A stretch of DNA of 21,426 nt from Candidatus Falkowbacteria bacterium RIFOXYC2_FULL_48_21 (GCA_001778275.1 MFGM01000038.1:294-21719), one strand, 5' to 3'; numbered from the stretch's first letter, positions 1 to 7,568 are shown. Translations and numbers: made by a program. Notes: generated by a model from the sequence alone, not told the origin.

Positions 1-1
1 T

Positions 2-502
2 TTCGCCGAATAAGTCATCGCGGGTGGTGGGGCCGAGAATGGCTACTTTTGACTTTGATTTTATTTGCGCATTGCTAAAAGGCGCGCCAAGCTCAAGCGT
101 GATATTTTTCATGGTGAAATATTCGAGATTCACGCCGTAAATTGAAGTGTTGGTATTGGCGCCTTTGACCGTGATTTGTTTGCGACCGCTCACCACCGGC
201 GCGACCGTTTTCACGCCACTTATATTCTTGATTGCTTCCGCATCTTCGAGCGTCAGCGTTTGTGCCGAGCCCATGCCGCCTTTCACCACTTGACCGCGTT
301 GCGAGCCGGGCATAATTGTCAAAAGGTTGGTGCCGAGTGATTCCACGCGGCTGGTGATGGACGCGGCCGAACCCTGACCGATGGAAATCATGGCGATTAC
401 CGAGCCGATGCCGATCACAATGCCGAGAATCGTTAAACCGGAACGAACCTTGTTGGCGAGCAGGGCGAGAGAAATTTCTTCGGTTAAATCTGAAAATTTC
501 AT
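2..502 (-). CDS. MacB-type ABC transporter permease, N-terminal part (runs off left edge)
   Basis: This is the N-terminal 167 codons of an integral membrane permease that would pair with the neighbouring ATPase and adaptor to export a substrate or lipoprotein. The translation begins MKFSDLTEEISLALLANK and continues into a hydrophobic stretch rich in I/G/V (about residues 22-42, with TILGIVIGIGSVIAMISIGQ), which is the first TM helix of the MacB/FtsX family. After it comes the start of the extracytoplasmic MacB periplasmic core domain, with a typical ESLGTNLLTIMPG segment. The start ATG overlaps the stop of the upstream ATPase gene in an ATGA arrangement, so the two are translationally coupled. 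The 3' end lies outside the window. Family assignment is firm; the substrate is unknown. Confidence 0.9.
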   Translation of the reverse strand, partial: MKFSDLTEEISLALLANKVRSGLTILGIVIGIGSVIAMISIGQGSAASITSRVESLGTNLLTIMPGSQRGQVVKGGMGSAQTLTLEDAEAIKNISGVKTVAPVVSGRKQITVKGANTNTSIYGVNLEYFTMKNITLELGAPFSNAQIKSKSKVAILGPTTRDDLFGE

Positions 503-1188
503 AAGCGCGTTTTTTTGACATCGTCCACGATTTGGCCGTCGCGAATGTGAATGACGCGATCGGCGTGGTCGGCCACTTCTTTTTCGTGCGTGATGAGAAT
601 GATGGTGTGTTTTTTTTCGCGGTTTAAGTTGCGAAACGTTTCGAGAACGATTTCGCCGGTTTTGGTGTCGAGGTTGCCGGTGGGTTCGTCCGCCAAAATC
701 AGCGCCGGATCATTGACCAGCGCGCGCGCGATGGCCACGCGTTGCATTTGCCCGCCGGACAGTTGGTTCGACAAGTGAGAATAGTGCGCCTCCTCTAGGC
801 CGACATTTTTTAGCGCGGCACGGGCGCGATTTTCCCGTTCCGCCTTTTCCACGTCAGCATAAATCAGTGGTAAGGCAACATTGCGCAAGACCGTGGCGCG
901 CGGTAAAAGATTGAATGATTGAAACACAAAGCCGATTTTTGTTTTGCGGATTTCCGCCAGTTCGTCCTCTGTCAGTTCCGCCACGTTTCTGCCGGCCAGA
1001 AAATACTGGCCGCTCGTCGGTGTATCGAGCGCGCCGAGAATGTGCATGAGCGTTGATTTGCCCGATCCGGACGGTCCCATGATGGCCACAAATTCGCCGT
1101 CTTCAATCCGAAAAGTAAGTCCTTTCAGTACCGTGACTGTACCGGCGGCGGTGTGATAATTCTTCGTTATGTTTCTGCATTCTATCAT
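499..1188 (-). CDS. MacB/LolD-type ABC transporter ATP-binding protein
   Basis: This 229-aa cytoplasmic ATPase powers a MacAB-like or LolCDE-like exporter. All nucleotide-binding motifs are visible: Walker A GPSGSGKS (residues 38-45), Q-loop Gln90, signature LSGGQ (143-147), Walker B LILADE (163-168), D-loop GNLD, and the switch His201 in ITHE. The length is normal for the family. The start is preceded by an AAGGG-like Shine-Dalgarno sequence a few bases upstream. The adaptor gene ends 15 bp upstream, and the downstream permease start overlaps this stop codon, so the three genes form one transcription unit. The family is certain; whether the cargo is an antibiotic, a peptide or a lipoprotein cannot be told from the sequence. 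Confidence 0.96.
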   Translation of the reverse strand: MIECRNITKNYHTAAGTVTVLKGLTFRIEDGEFVAIMGPSGSGKSTLMHILGALDTPTSGQYFLAGRNVAELTEDELAEIRKTKIGFVFQSFNLLPRATVLRNVALPLIYADVEKAERENRARAALKNVGLEEAHYSHLSNQLSGGQMQRVAIARALVNDPALILADEPTGNLDTKTGEIVLETFRNLNREKKHTIILITHEKEVADHADRVIHIRDGQIVDDVKKTRL

Positions 1189-1203
1189 ATCCCTTTATTC
1201 TCA

Positions 1204-2952
1204 TTAAAATCCGGGCATGCGAAAATTATTGCCTTGACTGTTCGTTTGCTTGGCCGCGGAACCGCCGGCGGTGATTACTCTTGAAATAACGATTTCTCCG
1301 GCGGAAAGGCCACTGATTATTTCCGTCAGGCTGTCATTGGCCGATCCGATTTCCACCGAGTGCTGTTCAATCGGCGCGGTTAAAACCACATTCGCCACGC
1401 CTTTTTCGCTGATTGTTTCGCCGGGCATTTCCACGTAATAACTGTCGTTTGCAAATTTAACCGCGGCATTCGGCACGAGCAAAACGTCCGTTTTGGTTTC
1501 GGTAATGATGGCCGTGGAAACGCTCATGTTTGGCTTGATGCGGTCGTCTTGGGTGTCGAAATTAATTTTGACGGTGTAAGACACCACGCCCTGCGATATC
1601 GCGCCGAGAGCGTCAATGTAAATCACCTCGCCGGTCAAGGTCAATTCATCGAGCGCGTCAAAGGTAAGGGTGGCTTTTTGACCGACTTTTACCTTGGCCG
1701 CGTCCACTTCATTGAGAGAAATTTCGGCGATTTTTTGTTCCGTGATAATGGTGGCGATGGTCGTGCCGGACGATACCGTATCGCCTTTGGCCACGTCCAC
1801 GGACGCAATGATGCCGGTAAACGGCGCGCGTACGGAATAGTCGGCCAATTTTTCTTTGGCGTCTTGCAGGGCATTTTGCTTTTGTTTGATTGACAGCTGT
1901 TGGGCTTCGATATCAAGGTCATCGGCGCCCGCCTTCATCTCGGCCAAAGATTGAGTTTTTTCGTCAATGGTTCGGGTGGAATTGATGATTGTTTGTCTGT
2001 CGTTGATAATGGCGTTTTTGGCTGATAGCAACGCGGACAGATGCGAGTTTATTTTGCCGGTGTATCCATTTAACGTAGATAGGTGAGTGTCGGCCGTGCC
2101 GGCAGGGGAAAGTTTGCGTTCGATCAATTTGTCTTTGTAAAACTGAATGAAGTTGTTAGCGCTTTTGATCGCCTCGGAAATAACTTTGGACGTGGTGTAA
2201 GTTTCGTCGATCAGAGCTTCAACGGTGGCCGTGTCCGAAGAGCGATTGGTGGTTTTGTAATCGGAAAAATTTTTTTCGTATGCTTTATCAGCTAAAGCGA
2301 AAGCGTCGGCCGCGTCATTTTTGTAACTCAAAATGGCGGTGTCGTAACCGTATATCGCGTCTGAATAATAATTTAAATTGGCTTGAGTGCTGCTGAAAGC
2401 GTTGCCGTTCAAGACGGTGTCCAGCCCGGAAACAATGGTGGGCAATTCTAAAAAAGCGTCGGAAACAGTGGTGAAACCATCTTCGTAATCTTTGAGCAAT
2501 TCTGTTTCGGCGCTGGATTTTGATTCTTTGGCGCTTTCCAAGGTGTTTTCCGCTTGCATGACCGTTAACGCGTCGGTGGGCTGTTTTAATTTGGCCATGG
2601 AAAGCTCGGCGGAAGCAAGGCCGGCTTCGGCGTCGCGCACGGATTTGAGCGCTTCTTTGGCGTTGATCCGCGCGATCAGCGCGCCGGTGTTTACTTTTTG
2701 ACCTTGCTTTACGTTCAGGTAAATAATATCGCCGGAAGCTCTTGGCTTCAGTTCCACTTGATTGGAAACGGCCACTTGTCCCGAGCCGGATACTGAAGAA
2801 ATCAAGGCGCCCTTTTCCACTATGGCCAGCGAGTAACGCGTTTCAGCCGGCGCGGCCGCTAGTTTTTGATAGCCGTAATAACCAGCAATGACAACCACGA
2901 TTACAATTAGACCGAAAATAATCCTGTGACTTTTGATGAACAAGGGGATCAT
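1204..2952 (-). CDS. MacA/HlyD-type efflux adaptor (membrane fusion protein) with long coiled-coil insert
   Basis: This 582-aa protein is anchored by one N-terminal TM helix (about residues 10-29), with the rest outside the membrane. A first half-lipoyl segment follows (about 60-105, with VKQGQKVNTGALIARI). Then comes an unusually long helical region rich in Ala, Lys, Glu, Asp and Ser (about 105-370), and then the second half-lipoyl segment (YSVRAPFTGIIASVDVAKGD) and beta-barrel domains. Classical MacA is about 370 aa. The extra length is mostly in the helical hairpin, which suggests a long reach through a thick or S-layered envelope. It sits directly upstream of the ATPase and permease genes, which supports assignment to a tripartite-like exporter. 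The C-terminus is Gly/Asn/Ser-rich. No Shine-Dalgarno sequence is evident before its ATG. Confidence 0.9.
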   Translation of the reverse strand: MIPLFIKSHRIIFGLIVIVVVIAGYYGYQKLAAAPAETRYSLAIVEKGALISSVSGSGQVAVSNQVELKPRASGDIIYLNVKQGQKVNTGALIARINAKEALKSVRDAEAGLASAELSMAKLKQPTDALTVMQAENTLESAKESKSSAETELLKDYEDGFTTVSDAFLELPTIVSGLDTVLNGNAFSSTQANLNYYSDAIYGYDTAILSYKNDAADAFALADKAYEKNFSDYKTTNRSSDTATVEALIDETYTTSKVISEAIKSANNFIQFYKDKLIERKLSPAGTADTHLSTLNGYTGKINSHLSALLSAKNAIINDRQTIINSTRTIDEKTQSLAEMKAGADDLDIEAQQLSIKQKQNALQDAKEKLADYSVRAPFTGIIASVDVAKGDTVSSGTTIATIITEQKIAEISLNEVDAAKVKVGQKATLTFDALDELTLTGEVIYIDALGAISQGVVSYTVKINFDTQDDRIKPNMSVSTAIITETKTDVLLVPNAAVKFANDSYYVEMPGETISEKGVANVVLTAPIEQHSVEIGSANDSLTEIISGLSAGEIVISRVITAGGSAAKQTNSQGNNFRMPGF

Positions 2953-2972
2953 ATTAGTTGATGCTTAATTGT

Positions 2973-3497
2973 TTACTTAACCGTTGTTTCGGGTGGAATA
3001 ACGGGCACGGTTGAATCGTTCGGCGGTTTGGTCGGAGGAGTCGTGGGTAAAATTCGAATCAACTTTGCCTCAATCTGCCCGGCATCGTTTGGCGAGCCGA
3101 TAATCACCATGTTGTCGTCCACTTGCAAGTCGGTCGAATTGATTGTTTCGCGGAAGCGATTGATAACGGTTTTGGCGGTCAGTAAAATAATTTTTTCCAC
3201 GCCGTCTGTTCCTTTCAAAACAAAAGTGTCGCCGTCCAGTTTGATAATCGTGCCGGAAACGCCGTGGGCATTCATGAATTTCGCCCCTTTAAATTCTTTG
3301 CCAAAATCATTCATTAGACCCTTGTGCGGGCCGGTGAAATTTTGCATATAGTTTTTATCCCAGCGGCAAGAAAATTTTGCTTTGTGATAACCGGCAAATG
3401 TCCCGATTTCAAAAACAAACAGTAAAATGATAATGCCGCCGATGGCGAGCAACGTTACTTTGAAGGCGGTTGATTGAAAAATTTTGTTGAAATCCAT
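2973..3497 (-). CDS. Membrane-anchored DUF5666-like protein
   Basis: This 174-aa protein has one N-terminal TM helix (about residues 12-32) and an exported domain. Residues about 75-150 form a small beta-rich module with alternating phrases such as GVSGTIIKLDGDTFVLKG and DDNMVIIGSPNDAGQIEAK. That pattern resembles DUF5666/OB-like domains seen in secreted proteins of uncultured bacteria. The tail is a Pro/Thr-rich linker (TTPPTKPPNDS...). The gene starts 4 bp after the putative anti-sigma gene stop and ends 20 bp before the adaptor gene, so it is part of the same operon. It may be an envelope sensor or an accessory of the exporter, but no catalytic residues are visible and the role is unknown. 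The domain assignment is from pattern recognition only. Confidence 0.75.
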   Translation of the reverse strand: MDFNKIFQSTAFKVTLLAIGGIIILLFVFEIGTFAGYHKAKFSCRWDKNYMQNFTGPHKGLMNDFGKEFKGAKFMNAHGVSGTIIKLDGDTFVLKGTDGVEKIILLTAKTVINRFRETINSTDLQVDDNMVIIGSPNDAGQIEAKLIRILPTTPPTKPPNDSTVPVIPPETTVK

Positions 3498-3501
3498 ACG
3501 T

Positions 3502-3891
3502 TTAAATGTTTGTGATCGTCTTATGCGAGTAAAGAAGTTTGTATTCTCCGGCCAAATAGCGAACCGAACCGAGGGTGGTAAAAATAACGGCGAGAACGGC
3601 GGTCAAACTTAACGTCGGAATCGCTTCGAGCAACGACAAGGCGAAGTCTTGCCACGATGCCATGACCGCTTGCAAGTCGGAAAAAATTAATGAAACGAAA
3701 TTAAAAAATCCGGACGTATCGATTGCCGCGCGGGCGGATCGAACGGCCGGAATCAGCGCGTAGAGCGAAAGTGCGAGAATTAAAGTAAATAGAATCGCGC
3801 GTCGTTTTGCGGAGCGGACGCGTTCTTCGATGCGAATGCGAGTTATAATCTTGTCGAATAGTTCCGGTGAGGGAGAAATGAGATTGAGCAT
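3502..3891 (-). CDS. Small membrane protein, putative anti-sigma factor
   Basis: From the chosen ATG this is a 129-aa protein starting MLNLISPSPELFDKII. It has a short basic cytoplasmic N-terminus (IRIEERVRSAKRR) and two hydrophobic segments (about residues 31-50 and 91-111 of the shorter form). The frame stays open to a TTG at 3945, which would add 18 residues. That TTG lies inside an inverted repeat, so I prefer the internal ATG. Its position directly downstream of an ECF sigma gene, together with a cytoplasmic N-terminal helix followed by a TM helix, is the usual layout of a membrane anti-sigma factor. No zinc-binding HxxxCxxC motif is present, so it is not a ZAS-type protein. The function is inferred from context. 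Confidence 0.6.
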   Translation of the reverse strand: MLNLISPSPELFDKIITRIRIEERVRSAKRRAILFTLILALSLYALIPAVRSARAAIDTSGFFNFVSLIFSDLQAVMASWQDFALSLLEAIPTLSLTAVLAVIFTTLGSVRYLAGEYKLLYSHKTITNI

Positions 3892-3903
3892 ATCGATTTG
3901 GCT

Positions 3904-3956
3904 TATAGGGACATCTGCAAAACTCCATTCTGCTGCAACTTTCAAATGTCCCTATA
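3904..3956. repeat. Perfect 11-bp inverted repeat with 31-nt loop, flanked by TATA
   Basis: The arms TATAGGGACAT (3904-3914) and ATGTCCCTATA (3946-3956) are exact reverse complements, and the first pairs inside the loop can extend the stem with mismatches. The element sits in the gap between the sigma gene and the putative anti-sigma gene and covers the alternative TTG start at 3945. It could be a REP- or MITE-like insertion or an intercistronic RNA structure. Confidence 0.7.
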
Positions 3957-3969
3957 TATAATACGCAAA

Positions 3970-3993
3970 CAGACTGCCTTTTGGTGCAGCCTG
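3970..3993 (-). terminator. Candidate intercistronic hairpin/attenuator after the sigma gene
   Basis: On the minus transcript CAGGCUGC pairs with GCAGUCUG around a short loop, with one G-U wobble. A short U-rich stretch follows. It lies 25 bp after the sigma stop codon and could limit read-through into the exporter genes. It is weak as a terminator because the U tract is only three bases. Confidence 0.35.
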
Positions 3994-4018
3994 ATGTAAA
4001 TTTAGGTTGATTTGTAAA

Positions 4019-4612
4019 TCAAGGTTGCTTGGTTAAAAGCCTGCGTAAAAAAAGAAGGGCGCGGCGATAACGGCTTTTGACGGTGTTGAGCGGTTCGGCG
4101 AGCTTGTTGGCAATTTCGCGGAAGGACCAGTCATTGTCATGATGCAAAGAAAAAATTTCTTGATCCTTTGCGGGCAGTTGATTGACCGCGGTCGAAAGGG
4201 TTTTTGCGGTTTCGTCGTTGATAAGCGTTTCGGTCATTGACAAGGCCTGGTCGCTGATTATTTCAGTTAAAAAGTTTTCATGATCAACACTTTTAAATTG
4301 CGAAAACGAAATTGTTTTTTTCGTTCGAAGAAAATCAAGACTGGCGTTTATCGTTATTCGGCTGAGCCATGGCTTGAAAGTTTTTTGTAAATCGAATTGT
4401 TTTATGTTTTTCCAAACGCGCACAAACACCTCCTGAGTGATATCTTCGGCGTCCGCGGTGTTTTTTACGTAGTGAACGGCGATACTGAAAACCAGTTTTA
4501 AATAACGCGCAATCAAAATACTTAGCGCGTTGTTGTCGCCGCGCCGGTATCGGCTGATTAGTTCAGCGTCGTTTTTTTCGGGCATAGAGTTACTTTTGAG
4601 CGTCCTTAACAT
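4019..4612 (-). CDS. ECF-type RNA polymerase sigma factor
   Basis: This 197-aa sigma-70 family protein directs RNA polymerase to a small regulon. Region 2 is clear (about residues 34-75, with the core DITQEVFVRVWKNI), followed by PWLSRITINASLDFLR. Region 4 is at the C-terminus (about 142-193), with the helix-turn-helix phrase WSFREIANKLAEPLNTVKSRYRRA. Regions 1.1 and 3 are absent, which makes it an ECF (group 4) sigma. An internal ATG at 4585 (MPEKNDAE...) is an equally good start, and neither has a clear Shine-Dalgarno sequence. It is the first gene of the run leading to the membrane protein and MacAB-like exporter, so it probably controls its own operon in response to an envelope signal. 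The family is certain; the signal is inferred. Confidence 0.93.
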   Translation of the reverse strand: MLRTLKSNSMPEKNDAELISRYRRGDNNALSILIARYLKLVFSIAVHYVKNTADAEDITQEVFVRVWKNIKQFDLQKTFKPWLSRITINASLDFLRTKKTISFSQFKSVDHENFLTEIISDQALSMTETLINDETAKTLSTAVNQLPAKDQEIFSLHHDNDWSFREIANKLAEPLNTVKSRYRRALLFLRRLLTKQP

Positions 4613-4654
4613 GATAGAACTATTTTACGGGGGAAGCAATCAGGGCGTTGATGT

Positions 4655-4676
4655 GAGCAAAATTAGAGCAAAATTA
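4655..4676. promoter_or_regulatory. Tandem 11-bp direct repeat between divergent genes
   Basis: GAGCAAAATTA occurs twice in exact tandem (4655-4665 and 4666-4676). The period of 11 bp is about one helical turn, so both copies present the same DNA face. The repeat lies between the sigma gene (minus strand) and the plus-strand promoter at 4692, which is where an activator or repressor site for either gene would be expected. Confidence 0.5.
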
Positions 4677-4691
4677 CGTTGTGCTTAACTG

Positions 4692-4720
4692 TTGACAAGG
4701 CGTGGTTTGTAGGGTAAAAT
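4692..4720 (+). promoter_or_regulatory. Sigma-70-type promoter for the zinc-ribbon gene
   Basis: TTGACA at 4692-4697 is a perfect -35 box and TAAAAT at 4715-4720 is a near-consensus -10 box, with a 17-nt spacer. Transcription would start near 4727. That excludes the upstream in-frame ATG at 4702 as the start of the following gene. Confidence 0.85.
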
Positions 4721-4761
4721 ACGCAGTTGATGGTTCTTTATACTTTCTGAAGGAGTTTTCC

Positions 4762-5571
4762 ATGACCCAATTCGACAAATCGCTGGACGTGACTTTCCGG
4801 CGTCAAGCAACCGGTGAAATCATTGGAAATTTGGTAAGCGACCCGCGGCCGACGCCGCACGGGGATCGCACGAAAATCGTGTTGATTTACGGTTACAAAA
4901 AGGAAGCCGCGGAAAAGTGGGAAAAGTCGCTACCGCAAACCGGCGAAATATGGAAGTGCGAAGAAATGCGCGACACCAAGTCGGGTGATCCACACAGCGG
5001 CGCGCTGCTGGTGCGATTGGTTGAAAATTTGTCACTTAAGCTTGAACAAGACAAAGCGCGACGGCGAGTCGTGCTGGCTCCCATTTACCACGCGCTTGAA
5101 GATTTGAGCCGGCTGATTGAAGAGCAATTGGCCAGAGAATCGCTTGACAGCTTGGCGCAGACACTGCGCGCCTTGGCGGAGGACGCGGCCATTCGGCTCG
5201 GGTTCACCGAAGCGATCAAGGTTTTTCTCCATGCATCGGGTAACACCTTGCCGGAACTTCGGTCATTGGCCAAGGAAAAAGATCCGGCATTGGCTACGCA
5301 TCCGGCTTGGCGAATAATTGAGGATTTGAGTCAAAACGGCCGAGTCCACAAATGTTGCTTTGAGGCGGTACTGGCGTGGCTGGCCAAGCTGCGGGAAACG
5401 GGCGAAATGCCAACAAGGAAATTTGTTTTTTCATACGATCGTTTTTTTCAGTGCCCCGGCTGTTCGGCGAAGGTGAGGCTGAAGCCGACGGAGTGGGACG
5501 ATTTTACAAGCGGCAAGGAAATTTCAATGGAGTGTCCGGTGTGCAACACCGCGGGGGTGGCGACGAAATAA
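4762..5571 (+). CDS. Unknown protein with C-terminal zinc ribbon
   Basis: The product is 269 aa, starting MTQFDKSLDVTFRRQATGE. The start was chosen because AGGAG at 4751-4755 sits 6 nt before this ATG and because the promoter at 4692-4720 would exclude the longer frame from 4702. I do not recognise the family. The N-terminal about 95 residues look beta-rich (GEIIGNLVSDPRPTPHGDR, then KIVLIYGYKKEA), as in a small RNA- or DNA-binding barrel. The middle is helical. Residues about 232-265 hold a four-cysteine zinc ribbon, CPGC then CPVC about 30 residues apart. It has its own terminator and is followed in the same direction by a helicase and an OB-HD nuclease, so a role in nucleic-acid metabolism is plausible but unproven. 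Confidence 0.8.
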   Translation: MTQFDKSLDVTFRRQATGEIIGNLVSDPRPTPHGDRTKIVLIYGYKKEAAEKWEKSLPQTGEIWKCEEMRDTKSGDPHSGALLVRLVENLSLKLEQDKARRRVVLAPIYHALEDLSRLIEEQLARESLDSLAQTLRALAEDAAIRLGFTEAIKVFLHASGNTLPELRSLAKEKDPALATHPAWRIIEDLSQNGRVHKCCFEAVLAWLAKLRETGEMPTRKFVFSYDRFFQCPGCSAKVRLKPTEWDDFTSGKEISMECPVCNTAGVATK

Positions 5572-5573
5572 TT

Positions 5574-5597
5574 AGGAGAACAACTGTTCTCCTTTTT
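5574..5597 (+). terminator. Rho-independent terminator
   Basis: AGGAGAAC (5574-5581) and GTTCTCCT (5586-5593) form an 8-bp perfect stem with an AACT tetraloop, followed directly by a T run. It starts 2 bp after the zinc-ribbon gene's stop codon. Confidence 0.9.
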
Positions 5598-5643
5598 AAA
5601 TTTTTTGAAATGCGCATGCGCCGAGTAAGCTATGCCAATGGGC

Positions 5644-5707
5644 ATTTATGATTTCCGATTTTAGATTTCATTAGAAAAGGAAAACGCCATCAGCCGAAAT
5701 CATAAAT
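5644..5707. repeat. 12-bp inverted repeat in a GATTT-rich spacer
   Basis: ATTTATGATTTC (5644-5655) and GAAATCATAAAT (5696-5707) are exact reverse complements separated by 40 bp. Further GATTT/AAATC words continue to about 5728. The stretch 5598-5814 otherwise contains only the promoter of the helicase gene. Confidence 0.6.
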
Positions 5708-5747
5708 CTTGAATCGAAAATCTGAAATGCGTAATTTAATGAAGCTA

Positions 5748-5776
5748 TTGCTTTTATTCTGTTTTCATGCTAAATT
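5748..5776 (+). promoter_or_regulatory. Weak promoter candidate for the helicase/HD operon
   Basis: TTGCTT (5748-5753) and TAAATT (5771-5776) are separated by 17 nt. A strong Shine-Dalgarno AAGGAG (5802-5807) and the helicase ATG (5815) follow about 40 bp downstream. The boxes are sub-consensus, so this is tentative. Confidence 0.4.
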
Positions 5777-5814
5777 AACTTATTCGGTTATTTGACAATC
5801 TAAGGAGATAAACC

Positions 5815-7566
5815 ATGGTAATGTTCAACTTTCTGATTGAAGAAAAGATTGAGAAACGGCAATACCAGTTTGACGATGCGGCGGAGATTGTTCGTGTCGG
5901 AGGAGAGGGCAAAAATTGCGGTTTGGTCTATCCCACAGGCACGGGCAAGACACTGACCGCGTTTATCGCGCTTGACCATTACTTGCCGAGGGGCAAGGTG
6001 TTAATCCTCGCGCATACCAATCCGCTGTGCCAGCAACACTGTCGCGACGCGCGGGCGTTGTTCAATTTGCCGGAAGCGGAAGTTAACTTGCTCGTGGGTA
6101 AAGTGTCGGACAAAAAGCGCGCCGCGTTGTGGCGGCAGAGCCGAATTGTGGTGGCTACGCCGCAAACAATCATGAGCGAAATTAACAAAGGCACAATAGA
6201 TTGTTCCAACGTGGCGTTCGCGGTGTTCGATGAAATGCACATGGCGAACAAGAAATATGATTACGTGGAAATCGCCGTGTTGTGCCGGTCGATGAATATT
6301 CGGGTGCTCGGTTTGACTGCGTCGAGCGGCAATGCCGAACGCATTAGAATATTGGAAAAGAACTATGGCTTGCGTCACTGGATTTATCGCTCGATTCATG
6401 ACGAAGAGATTCGGCGGTTCATTTTTCCGAAAAGCGAACGGCCGGTGGTGCTTGATTATCCCGAAGAAATGAAAATCGCTTTGCGCTCTTTGCGCGCGCG
6501 TATTTTTAAACTGCACAATAATTTGGCGGAAACGAGGTTGATCGAGCCGATTCAAAAGCCAGAAGATTGGGACCGCCGCTTGCCGTTTTGCCGGCTAACC
6601 GAAATGAACGAGCTTTTTCCGCGATTAAAGCGTTACGTGGACGCGAAGAAGCGAGAAGAGTCGTTTGGCAATGGCGGATCCACGTGGTATCGCTACATCG
6701 TGCTTTACGGCGCATACTACAAGCTCATGCATCTTTTCAATTTGTTCGTGACCGAAGGGTATGAAATCGCGTGGCGTTATTTGCTCGAGCTTGAGGAGCA
6801 AGCGCGTCAACCGAAAGACGGCGTGGCTTCTTCGGTCAGGCATCAACGCAACGTGGCGGAGCGAATTTTGAATAATCGTGATTTTGCGCGATTTCGGTAT
6901 GTTTTGCAAGAGTTGGTGTTTGAAAAAAAAGCGCATCCAAAGACTGCCAAGTTGTTCGAGTTGCTTCAACCGTCTTTGGCGCGCGGGGAAAAGGTGTTGT
7001 TGTTTTCGAACTACAAGGAAACCTTGGACATCTTGCGCGCGGAGTTCGCGTTGAAAAATATCGGCGCCGACATCATCGCCGGCAATCAATTCATGAAAGT
7101 GAAAGATCAGCAAGCGGTGATCGCGCGGTTCGCGGCCGGAGAGTTTCCCGTTTTGCTTGCCACTACGGTGGTGGAGGCGGGGATTCATATTCCAAAAATT
7201 GACGTGGTCGTTAACTACTCGATGCCGCTGACCGGCATCGCCCAGATTCAGCGCGGCGGACGAGCCGGACGCACGGCCGTTGGTTTGATCTATTATTTGA
7301 TCATGGACAATTCGAACGACTCGAGCCTGTATTTCGCCGCTCGCGCCACGAACAAAACCATGGATCGGGCGCTGAAGCGCGAACAGCGGATTCAACAGAT
7401 TGAAAAAGAAGAACCGGGCAAGCATATGTTGCGCGTCAAACAACCTGATTTGCCGTTCAAAAGTGGACTACCTGAAACACAGAGCAAGCGTAACGGTTCA
7501 CGGCGGATGAAATCGCTGAGCAAAAAAGTTGTTCAAACGGAATTGTTCCCTGTAAAAAAGGAGTAA
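5815..7566 (+). CDS. Hef/FANCM-like superfamily 2 DExH helicase
   Basis: This 583-aa ATP-dependent helicase or translocase acts on branched or duplex nucleic acid. Motif I is PTGTGKT (residues 40-46), motif Ib/Ic region VVATPQTI, motif II DEMH (139-142), motif III LTAS (167-170), and motif VI QRGGRAGR (479-486). An alpha-helical insert of about 150 residues lies between the two RecA domains, as in the archaeal Hef/FANCM/RIG-I-like group. No C-terminal ERCC4 nuclease domain is present. Near the C-terminus are QPDLPF (543-548) and QTELF (574-578), both resembling bacterial beta-clamp-binding peptides. The start has AAGGAG 7 nt upstream. The stop is 2 bp before the OB-HD nuclease start, so the two are co-expressed. 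The family is firm; the DNA or RNA substrate is inferred. Confidence 0.9.
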   Translation: MVMFNFLIEEKIEKRQYQFDDAAEIVRVGGEGKNCGLVYPTGTGKTLTAFIALDHYLPRGKVLILAHTNPLCQQHCRDARALFNLPEAEVNLLVGKVSDKKRAALWRQSRIVVATPQTIMSEINKGTIDCSNVAFAVFDEMHMANKKYDYVEIAVLCRSMNIRVLGLTASSGNAERIRILEKNYGLRHWIYRSIHDEEIRRFIFPKSERPVVLDYPEEMKIALRSLRARIFKLHNNLAETRLIEPIQKPEDWDRRLPFCRLTEMNELFPRLKRYVDAKKREESFGNGGSTWYRYIVLYGAYYKLMHLFNLFVTEGYEIAWRYLLELEEQARQPKDGVASSVRHQRNVAERILNNRDFARFRYVLQELVFEKKAHPKTAKLFELLQPSLARGEKVLLFSNYKETLDILRAEFALKNIGADIIAGNQFMKVKDQQAVIARFAAGEFPVLLATTVVEAGIHIPKIDVVVNYSMPLTGIAQIQRGGRAGRTAVGLIYYLIMDNSNDSSLYFAARATNKTMDRALKREQRIQQIEKEEPGKHMLRVKQPDLPFKSGLPETQSKRNGSRRMKSLSKKVVQTELFPVKKE

Positions 7567-7568
7567 AA

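Noticed and set aside
93..521. 142-aa minus-strand reading frame
   Set aside because: It is a shadow of the permease frame: Arg/His/Asn-rich with no domain. The true frame starts at 502 and shows MacB features.
3892..3945. TTG start at 3945 for the anti-sigma-like protein
   Set aside because: It lies inside an inverted repeat and adds 18 residues that look unrelated to the rest. The internal ATG at 3891 is preferred.
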